Positions 32,005 to 38,008 of a stretch of DNA of 38,008 nucleotides are shown piece by piece. The stretch is from positions 1 through 38,008 of the forward strand of contig JAGWWM010000020.1 of the NCBI GenBank assembly GCA_018970395.1. The letters are read 5' to 3'. The number at the start of each line of letters is the position of its first letter. Position 1 is the stretch's first letter. Under the pieces are notes generated by a model. It had not been told where the DNA came from, did no database searches, and worked only from the letters and a program-made list of their open reading frames with translations. This DNA comes from Bacteroidota bacterium (GTDB lineage: Bacteria; Bacteroidota; Bacteroidia; Chitinophagales; Chitinophagaceae). The translations under genes were made by a program, and so were the position numbers.

Positions 32005-32948
32005 GTGCTTCCCGTACTTTGAAAGATTTGCGGATTGTATTTATGGGTACTCCTGAGTTTGCAGTTGCATCTCTGGAAGCAATGCTGGAGGCCGGCTTAC
32101 ATGTGGTTGCTGTTGTAACGGCACCTGATAAGCCGGCCGGAAGGGGTATGCAAGTAAGAGAGAGTGCAGTGAAAACATATGCGACTTCCAAGGGTCTTCC
32201 CGTTTTGCAGCCTTCTAAATTAAAAGATCCGGCATTCATTGAGCAACTGCAACAATACAAGCCGGATCTGCAAGTTGTGGTAGCATTTCGCATGCTACCC
32301 GAAATCGTCTGGAATATGCCTCCTATGGGCACCCTGAATGTACATGGCAGCCTATTACCGCAGTACCGAGGTGCGGCACCCATCAATTGGGCAATTATTA
32401 ACGGAGAACATGAAACCGGCGTGACTACTTTTCTGCTTCAGCATGAAATTGATACGGGCAACATTCTCTTGCAGGAAAAAATTGCACTCACCGAGAATAC
32501 CACAGCCGGCGAATTACATGATGAAATGAAAAAAACCGGTGCACAACTGCTCATTAAAACTTTAAAAGCACTGACAGAAGAGAATCTTCAGGAAATACCA
32601 CAAGAGGAACTTACGGCAGGCAAAAAGCTCTGCCATGCACCTAAAATACATTCGGAAGATTGTAAAATTAATTTTCAACAATCAGTTGAAGCAGTACATA
32701 ATCTTGTAAGAGGACTTTCTCCATTTCCGGGTGCTTATACGATATTGCAAGAAAAAAACTTTAAGATTTATCGGACAGAAAAGGAAACAATACAGCCAAA
32801 GGAAAGCGTTGGTCAATGGATAACTGATGGGAAAAGCTTTCTCAAATTCGCCTGTAAAGATGGCTATGTGATATGCAAAGAAGTACAAATGGAAGGAAAG
32901 AAAAAAATGGATATCGCCACTTTTCTGAGAGGTTACCGATTCAATTGA
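32001..32948 (+). CDS. fmt: Methionyl-tRNA formyltransferase
   Basis: It formylates initiator Met-tRNA using 10-formyl-tetrahydrofolate. RIVFMGTPEFAVASLEAM opens the Rossmann-like domain. The catalytic residues sit in TLNVHGSLLPQYRGAAP (Asn, His) and HEIDTGNIL (Asp). The C-terminal OB-like domain starts with LVRGLSPFPGAY and ends YRFN. Its 315 residues are normal. The ATG overlaps the TGA of the parA-like gene. It ends 3 bases from the convergent LysM gene. Confidence 0.95.
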   Translation: MSASRTLKDLRIVFMGTPEFAVASLEAMLEAGLHVVAVVTAPDKPAGRGMQVRESAVKTYATSKGLPVLQPSKLKDPAFIEQLQQYKPDLQVVVAFRMLPEIVWNMPPMGTLNVHGSLLPQYRGAAPINWAIINGEHETGVTTFLLQHEIDTGNILLQEKIALTENTTAGELHDEMKKTGAQLLIKTLKALTEENLQEIPQEELTAGKKLCHAPKIHSEDCKINFQQSVEAVHNLVRGLSPFPGAYTILQEKNFKIYRTEKETIQPKESVGQWITDGKSFLKFACKDGYVICKEVQMEGKKKMDIATFLRGYRFN

Positions 32949-32951
32949 TTC

Positions 32952-33959
32952 TTATTTTTCCCAGGCAATTTCTAAAGTAAACATTTCTCCGCTTACGCCA
33001 AGTTGATCTGCTGCCGCATTGCTGATTAGAAATTCTTCCTTAGCCCCCGGCTTTGTCTCCGCAATAGAAGCCAATACTTTAGCAAAAACGATTTGCTGAG
33101 CGACAGGATTGATCAGCTTTACAATCGTTCCCTTTTCAATGCCGTCTATGAGCATATAAAATTTGCCATCGCTCCATCCGCTGGTACTTTTAAAAGAGCC
33201 TCCTTTGGCTTGTTTGGACTGAATATTTGTACCCTGCTTGGTTTGTTGCAGATACTCATCCTTAAAAAAGCAAAATCCTTTATTAGAAGTCAAATCAGAG
33301 GGCTCTACTTTGGAGTCTATTACAGTAGTTTCTTTCGAAATAACCGGAGTGTCTTTAGCTGCAACAATTACTTCTTTTTTAACTTCCGGCTGTTTGACCA
33401 CCTCTTGTGATGGCGTAGTATCTTTTACCGCATTGTTGCGACCGGATTTAAAATTGGGTTCTGCTCTTGCAGGTACACCCTGATTGGCCAATGGAGAAAG
33501 ATTTTTATCCACTTTCAAATAACCTACTATTAGTTGTGTGCCTACACTCAACTGATCTGAAGACAGATTATTCCAAGATGTTAGTGAAGACCGATCTACT
33601 TTATAAAGTTGGCTGACACCAAATAGCGTTTCTTTTGCTGATACAACGTGATGTACAGGCAAAATTGTTTCTGTAGCTTTTCTGGATCCTGTTCTCCAAT
33701 AATTAGACTCCGTCAAAGGAATTTTTATAATTCTTCCAATACTCAAACCACTGTCAATTGTTAATCCGTTGTAAGGCGCATAAACACGCGGACTGATATT
33801 ATAAATTCTTCCTATACTGTAAAGATTTTCTTTCGGAGCGACGGTGTGAAGCAGAAAAGGCTTTTTCTGTTCATCCAACTGTATCAACAAAGGAAGTTGC
33901 TGGGCATTTAATTTAAAAGAAAAGACAATAAAAAAAACAAATAGGAAGCTCCTGTACAT
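32952..33959 (-). CDS. Secreted LysM protein with a C-terminal barrel-like domain
   Basis: A signal peptide (MYRSFLFVFFIVFSFKLNAQ) is followed by two LysM repeats, HTVAPKENLYSIGRIYNISP near 35-80 and HHVVSAKETLFGVSQLYKVD near 101-146, which bind peptidoglycan glycans. A low-complexity linker with Lys/Val/Thr (about 160-220) leads to a C-terminal domain (STSGWSDGKFYMLIDGIEKG ... FTLEIAW) that may be an RlpA-like double-psi barrel, though no catalytic Asp is obvious. The start at 33959 gives a clean signal peptide; the longer version from 33986 adds only MHLCNKSKC. It is convergent with fmt. Confidence 0.82.
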   Translation of the reverse strand: MYRSFLFVFFIVFSFKLNAQQLPLLIQLDEQKKPFLLHTVAPKENLYSIGRIYNISPRVYAPYNGLTIDSGLSIGRIIKIPLTESNYWRTGSRKATETILPVHHVVSAKETLFGVSQLYKVDRSSLTSWNNLSSDQLSVGTQLIVGYLKVDKNLSPLANQGVPARAEPNFKSGRNNAVKDTTPSQEVVKQPEVKKEVIVAAKDTPVISKETTVIDSKVEPSDLTSNKGFCFFKDEYLQQTKQGTNIQSKQAKGGSFKSTSGWSDGKFYMLIDGIEKGTIVKLINPVAQQIVFAKVLASIAETKPGAKEEFLISNAAADQLGVSGEMFTLEIAWEK

Positions 33960-33999
33960 ACACTTTGATTTATTACAAAGATGCATAAAAGATTTCTAT

Positions 34000-34977
34000 T
34001 TAATGAACCAGCAAGCTACACCCTCTCAAATCACTATTATCCAACCTCCCCAAAACCCGAAAGCTGCCATCCGGGTACACTTCACCTACATCGTCTGTTG
34101 CAATAAAAGAACAACTCTGAATATTCGCCAGATCGATGATATTCAAAGCACCTTTCCCATGTGAAAGCACGGTAAAAGGATCATCTTCCTCTCTGACCAG
34201 TACCCTCATCCAGGGAGGACATTGATAGATGCCTGACTGATCGGCATAAGCCTGGCTGAATAATTCTGTCATGCCGTACTCGGATGCAATCTGAGCCAGC
34301 GGAAAAGCCAACTGTAATCGAGCAACCAAATCCTCTCGGATGATCTCTTCTTTTCTTCCTTTCATCCCGCCGGTTTCTATGATTATCGTATTGGATAATG
34401 GCAGCATATAACTGATGGAGAAATCAAGCAGTGCAAAAGTGGTTCCAAAAAGAATAACCGGTTGCCGTTCTGCTTCTAGTTTTTTCAACAATTCAAACAA
34501 TTCAGTATGATTATAGAGAAAAAAACCATTCAAAGGATGTTGGCTCTGTTGCATCAATTGATGAACCATATACACCAAAGAAGAATGTTCCCGCTCAAGA
34601 TAGGAAGGCAATAAGCCGATGATGCAGTATTGTTGTGGAGCGCCAAACCGACGCATAAATCCTTCGGTAAACGACGCCTTATATACATTCAAATCATAGT
34701 AATAATGACGGCTTAGAGATTGCTTTCCGGTGCCACTGCTTTCAAAAAAAGATTCAGGAATTTCCAAACCGGAAACTACGGGATGAGACTTAAAAATACG
34801 AATGGGTAAAAAAGGAAAATCAGTGTAATTTTTTATATCGGAAGATGCTGCTATGTTTTTCAGATAAGACTGATAAATAGTATTGTGTTGCGATTGCCAG
34901 GCAAAAATGCGTAAGGCAGAAGAGAAAAAATCTTCCTTTTTAAAATTAGAGAACGAAGGAATATCTGTGAAGTTCAA
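34000..34977 (-). CDS. LuxE-like acyl-protein synthetase / acyl transferase
   Basis: In Bacteroidetes such proteins activate fatty acids with ATP and may pass them to a partner protein or reductase. The key stretch FFESSGTGKQSLSRHYYYD (nucleotide-binding loop near 81-99), ILFGTTFALLDFSI, IIETGGMKGRKEEI and ASEYGMTELFSQAYAD with FRVLGRLDNSDLRGCSLLV at the end fit the LuxE/ANL-like fold. The start is a TTG at 34977 (no ATG or GTG upstream). The usual partner, a LuxC-type acyl-CoA reductase, is not next to it. It is divergent from the lipoprotein gene at 35023. Confidence 0.8.
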   Translation of the reverse strand: MNFTDIPSFSNFKKEDFFSSALRIFAWQSQHNTIYQSYLKNIAASSDIKNYTDFPFLPIRIFKSHPVVSGLEIPESFFESSGTGKQSLSRHYYYDLNVYKASFTEGFMRRFGAPQQYCIIGLLPSYLEREHSSLVYMVHQLMQQSQHPLNGFFLYNHTELFELLKKLEAERQPVILFGTTFALLDFSISYMLPLSNTIIIETGGMKGRKEEIIREDLVARLQLAFPLAQIASEYGMTELFSQAYADQSGIYQCPPWMRVLVREEDDPFTVLSHGKGALNIIDLANIQSCSFIATDDVGEVYPDGSFRVLGRLDNSDLRGCSLLVH

Positions 34978-34998
34978 ACTAAATGAATAATAAGTATG

Positions 34999-35006
34999 TA
35001 AATTTG
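34999..35006 (+). promoter_or_regulatory. Putative -7 box TAAATTTG of the lipoprotein gene
   Basis: It is a perfect TAnnTTTG, 16 bases before the GTG start, with no clear -33 partner. The leader would be only about 10 bases. Confidence 0.4.
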
Positions 35007-35022
35007 ATAAAAATAACCCTTT

Positions 35023-35493
35023 GTGAAAGCAAAACTATTACTTCTTTTGATTGCTTGCTGCGTTTCATTTAGTTGTAAAAAAGATAAATTTGAATCGAAG
35101 CCTGCATTGGTTTTAAAAGATATCAAGACTTATTTACTTTCCTCCGGCATCAATCAGGGAAGTGCGGTTGAAATAGAGATGGAGGTCAATGATAAAGAAG
35201 GAGATGTAAACGACAGTATCTATATTCAAAAAATTGACGCGGCTTCCATTCCCTGTCCGGACAATTCCATTCTTTCTAATCTGAATTACAAAATCCCCTC
35301 CTACCCTTCCGGCGATACCCGGTCAGTTATTTTCAGATTGAAATTTGCCACCTTTCAGGCGTCCGGCTATGGGTTAATAAGTGGCCCCCAATGCAGTCCG
35401 CGTAAAGATACTTCCCTCTTCAAAATTTGGGTGAGCGACCGCAAGGGGAATACCAGCGACACGCTGGTTACGCGCGCTATTGCCATTCCATAA
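35023..35493 (+). CDS. Unknown lipoprotein, 156 residues
   Basis: A signal peptide with a lipobox ends near residue 18 (LLIACCVSFSC, then KKDKFE), so it is probably lipid-anchored. The mature part is strand-rich: VLKDIKTYLLSSGINQGSAV, then EIEMEVNDKEGDVNDSIYI, an acidic Ca-site-like turn reminiscent of Ig-like or cadherin-like domains, and WVSDRKGNTSDTLVTRAI at the end. Two further Cys (PCPD and QCSP) might form a disulfide. The start is GTG. I do not know its role. The M42 peptidase gene follows 65 bases later on the same strand. Confidence 0.72.
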   Translation: MKAKLLLLLIACCVSFSCKKDKFESKPALVLKDIKTYLLSSGINQGSAVEIEMEVNDKEGDVNDSIYIQKIDAASIPCPDNSILSNLNYKIPSYPSGDTRSVIFRLKFATFQASGYGLISGPQCSPRKDTSLFKIWVSDRKGNTSDTLVTRAIAIP

Positions 35494-35558
35494 TTGTTAC
35501 CTTCAATAACATGGACTTTTATTAAAAAAACCGATCTTTAACCTCTAATAAATCAGTT

Positions 35559-36665
35559 ATGGCAAAGACTTCCAAAAAGAAATCCATTTTAACCAAGACA
35601 TCGCTCGACTTTTTAAAAAATTATCACAACACCCACTCTCCTGTTGGATTTGAGAGCAGTGGGCAGAGGGTATGGCTGAATTATATCAAACCCTATATTG
35701 ATACACATTATACTGATCCCTATGGCACAGCTGTGGGAGTAATCAATCCCGACCATCCTTTTAAGGTAGTGATTGAAGCTCACGCCGATGAAATCAGCTG
35801 GTTTGTGAATTATATTACATCAGAAGGCTTAATCTATCTGAAAAGAAATGGAGGGGTTGATCATCAGATTGCACCTGCGAAAAGAGTTTTGATACACGGA
35901 AAAAAAGGAATCGTGAAAGCCGTATTCGGATGGCCCGCCATTCATACTCGTTTGAGCAGCAATGAATCCAAAGAGCCCGCTCCAAAAGTTGAAAATTTAT
36001 GGCTTGATTGTGGCGCGCGTTCGAGGAAAGAAGTAGAGCAGCTGGGTATTAAAATTGGTTGTGTGGTTACTTATGAAGAAGGCTTTGACGAACTGGCACA
36101 CGATTATTACATCGCCCGTGCATTTGATAATCGTATCGGAGGTTTTATGATAGCGGAAGTAGCAAGACTATTAAAAGAAAACAATAAGAAACTCCCTTAC
36201 GGATTACATATTGTGAATGCCGTTCAGGAAGAAATCGGATTAAGAGGCGCTGAAATGATTGCCAGAAGAATCAAACCCAATGTAGCGATTGTTACAGATG
36301 TAACCCATGATACTACCACCCCAATGATCAGCAAAATTATTGAAGGCGAAATTGCATGCGGCAAAGGGCCCTCGCTTGCTACAGCACCTGCTATTCATAA
36401 TAAGTTACTTGACTTTGTAAGCGAGGTAGCGGAAAAGAAAAAGATTCCCGTTCAATGGCGTTCTCTGAGCAGAAGTACCGGCACCGATACCGATTCCTTT
36501 GCCTACGCCAATGATGGATGTCCATCCGTATTGATCAGCATCCCCTTGCGCTACATGCATACCACGGTTGAAATGCTGCATAAATCGGATATTGAAAATA
36601 CGATTCAATTGATTTACGAAACATTACTGGCATTGACACCGAAGACAAATTTGAGTTACTTCTAA
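35559..36665 (+). CDS. M42-family metallo-aminopeptidase (glutamyl aminopeptidase/TET type)
   Basis: It removes N-terminal residues from peptides, probably as a large cytosolic complex. The two-zinc ligand set is complete: VIEAHADEISWFV (His and Asp), RAFDNRIGGF (bridging Asp), VQEEIGLRGAEM (general-base Glu and Glu ligand), TDVTHD (Asp) and PLRYMHTTVEM (His). A PDZ-like dimerisation insert lies between HADEI and AFDNR (KRNGGVDHQIAPAKRVLIHG). Its 368 residues are usual. It ends 9 bases from the convergent sulfotransferase gene. Confidence 0.92.
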   Translation: MAKTSKKKSILTKTSLDFLKNYHNTHSPVGFESSGQRVWLNYIKPYIDTHYTDPYGTAVGVINPDHPFKVVIEAHADEISWFVNYITSEGLIYLKRNGGVDHQIAPAKRVLIHGKKGIVKAVFGWPAIHTRLSSNESKEPAPKVENLWLDCGARSRKEVEQLGIKIGCVVTYEEGFDELAHDYYIARAFDNRIGGFMIAEVARLLKENNKKLPYGLHIVNAVQEEIGLRGAEMIARRIKPNVAIVTDVTHDTTTPMISKIIEGEIACGKGPSLATAPAIHNKLLDFVSEVAEKKKIPVQWRSLSRSTGTDTDSFAYANDGCPSVLISIPLRYMHTTVEMLHKSDIENTIQLIYETLLALTPKTNLSYF

Positions 36666-36674
36666 AAAGTCTTT

Positions 36675-37715
36675 TCAATTATAACTAACGAGGGTTTTCA
36701 TTTGTTCATAAATAGCAATACACTCGTTGAGTAAGTCTTGATTTTGAAAGGTAAAATCATAGTAAGACTTTTTGGGTCTTTCAGGAATAGACTGAATGTT
36801 TACTGGGTTGAGCAATTGATTTAAGTATGCAGTAACAATACCTGGCGAGTAACAGACATCCTCAAAACAAATCCACTCAACTTCATTTCTAAAATAATCA
36901 AGAGCATAGCTGTAGTAATTCTTCCAGATATGGAGCCAGTAATCCGGCTCCTGATTTGAAATAGCAGATATTGGAAATAAATCCTGCTCACGAAATTTAA
37001 ATGGCTTTTGGTTCAGCCCAAATTCATGATGACCTAAAAAATTAAAAAAATCCAGAGAAAAAGAATCAGTCTGATGATAACCGGAAAAAAGCTGATGCTC
37101 CTTCAGTAGTGACATCGCATGCTCGGCAGGGTGTCTGAATAATAAAAATATTTTCTTTTCAACATTTAATCTTGAAATAGAAGAAAGCCTTAAAAGGTTA
37201 TTATTGTTCTTACATAAATATTTAGCTTTCCCCTGAGAGAAACAAATCAGCTTAATGTATTGGGCATATTCATTCAAAATTTCATCAGAAACATCATGTT
37301 TAGAAAGGTAGTTTTTATGAATATAATGGTCATTCAAAAAAACTTTCCAAAAAAACTCATCCAAAGCCTCCGGGCTTTGGTTATTGATTAGCAGTCCGTC
37401 GCCATGAGCTCGTTCTTCCATTGGTGATGCCTTCGTTTTATGGATCTTACTCCATATATTAGACATAAGAAGGAAAGGCATATTGGAATACTTAAGAGAA
37501 GCGAATTGCCTGCTATTAAAAAGGATATTCAAAAGAATAGTAGTGCCAGAACGTGCTAAGCCTGTTATTAACACTAACTCTGATAAATTGAAATCATGCA
37601 ACTGTTTACGAAAAAAAAACTTATCTAACGAAAATGTTTTTTTAGATAACGAATAATTCTTTAGAAGATACCTGAGTATTGATCTGTCAAGAAAGCTATA
37701 GTGATTATCATTCAT
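36675..37715 (-). CDS. Sulfotransferase-family protein (PAPS-dependent type)
   Basis: It probably transfers sulfate from PAPS to a carbohydrate, lipid or small molecule. The 5'-phosphosulfate loop is LVLITGLARSGTTILLNILF (near residues 46-65) and the 3'-phosphate site is IFLLFRHPAEHAMSLLKEH (near 190-208). Between them is a helical stretch with no signal peptide, so it acts in the cytosol. Its 346 residues fit the Sulfotransfer_3-like group. Base composition is more AT-rich than the flanking genes, hinting at an acquired or fast-evolving locus. It lies 37 bases after the partial gene at the right edge and is likely co-transcribed with it. Confidence 0.8.
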   Translation of the reverse strand: MNDNHYSFLDRSILRYLLKNYSLSKKTFSLDKFFFRKQLHDFNLSELVLITGLARSGTTILLNILFNSRQFASLKYSNMPFLLMSNIWSKIHKTKASPMEERAHGDGLLINNQSPEALDEFFWKVFLNDHYIHKNYLSKHDVSDEILNEYAQYIKLICFSQGKAKYLCKNNNNLLRLSSISRLNVEKKIFLLFRHPAEHAMSLLKEHQLFSGYHQTDSFSLDFFNFLGHHEFGLNQKPFKFREQDLFPISAISNQEPDYWLHIWKNYYSYALDYFRNEVEWICFEDVCYSPGIVTAYLNQLLNPVNIQSIPERPKKSYYDFTFQNQDLLNECIAIYEQMKTLVSYN

Positions 37716-37752
37716 CTAAAAAATATGAGAAAAAAACTCAAAAAACCTAATT

Positions 37753-38008
37753 TCAGGGAAACTCCTTATTGTCCGGAATGATTCTGGACCAATGCAGACC
37801 TCGAATCAATTCTTTATTTTCTCTTTGGCTATAGGTTAATTTTATTTTTGCTGAGTCTCCAAAAGAAATGATTCCATTTTCAGTATCTTCTATAAAAATA
37901 TTATCAGCAGGGAGCATATCGCATCTGCCTTCATTTACAGTAGCAATTGATGAAGATTTAAAAATTTTGGTAAAAGGAGTTTCAGTTAACCCAGTACTTA
38001 AATCATAA
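37753..38008 (-). CDS. 3' end of an unknown gene, possibly an arylsulfotransferase-like protein (partial)
   Basis: The last 84 codons of a gene entering from the right edge are visible. The residues include ATVNEGRCDMLPADNIFIED, TENGIISFGDSAKIKLTYSQ and LHWSRIIPDNKEF. A pattern of short strands with an FIEDTENG turn, then a Trp-Ser-Arg-Ile-Ile near the end, resembles the last blade of beta-propeller arylsulfotransferase-like proteins as I recall them. This is weak because only the C-terminus is seen. Its neighbour is a sulfotransferase gene, which fits a sulfate-linked locus. Confidence 0.45.
   Translation of the reverse strand, partial: YDLSTGLTETPFTKIFKSSSIATVNEGRCDMLPADNIFIEDTENGIISFGDSAKIKLTYSQRENKELIRGLHWSRIIPDNKEFP

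Overview
The window looks like the chromosome of a Bacteroidota bacterium, most likely of the Chitinophagales/Chitinophagaceae type. It carries a type IX secretion gene (porQ), a serine palmitoyltransferase-type enzyme (bacterial sphingolipids), a short primary sigma factor of the Bacteroidetes kind, a DUF4249 lipoprotein, a GxxExxY protein, and several start-proximal TAnnTTTG elements (the Bacteroidetes -7 box). The phylum call is firm; the family is inferred. Apart from the left end and the repeat-rich gaps, it is a densely packed core-genome stretch with many tail-to-tail gene pairs.

Layout. 1-1887 is an accessory patch. It holds two overlapping unknown genes between 36-base direct repeats, a small unknown gene, a truncated-looking stub, a palindromic dispersed repeat and heptanucleotide arrays. 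1888-7093 is a minus-strand exopolysaccharide operon read right to left: receiver-like protein, outer-membrane export lipoprotein (Wza type), an inserted GxxExxY gene bounded by repeats, a tyrosine autokinase/co-polymerase (Wzc type) and a UDP-glucuronate 4-epimerase type enzyme. 7094-7653 has no gene and is a mosaic of hairpin repeats. 7654-10092 holds mazG, three tRNA genes (Leu-TAA, Gly-GCC, Val-GAC) with two terminators, and proline dehydrogenase. 10164-12889 has a short-chain dehydrogenase divergent from a photolyase of the iron-sulfur clade, whose stop overlaps the start of a flavin-reductase-like gene. 12937-16210 carries folB, trxB, a DUF4249 lipoprotein and the primary sigma factor. 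16402-24565 is mainly envelope and proteostasis: a Prc-type protease, an NlpC/P60 hydrolase, porQ, lon and a PafA-like phosphatase. 24685-32948 carries the sphingolipid-type synthase, an RNA methyltransferase, a DEAD-box helicase, dihydrolipoyl dehydrogenase, a membrane phosphoesterase, and a parA-like gene coupled to fmt. 32952-38008 has a LysM protein, a LuxE-like acyl-protein synthetase, a lipoprotein, an M42 aminopeptidase, a sulfotransferase and the 3' end of a gene that may be an arylsulfotransferase.

Most notable: (1) the photolyase belongs to the FeS-BCP group by sequence, but the cysteines that should hold the 4Fe-4S cluster are gone, and it is translationally coupled to a flavin-reductase-like gene; (2) several unrelated repeat arrays share a period of exactly 7 bases, sit at gene ends, and in two cases run into coding sequence, giving FolB its last residues and stop and the epimerase part of its N-terminus; (3) a repeat-bounded two-gene cassette at the left edge could be an orphan toxin/immunity pair; (4) a GxxExxY unit with its own inverted repeats has landed inside the polysaccharide operon. 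All function calls rest on reading motifs from sequence; no database search was run.
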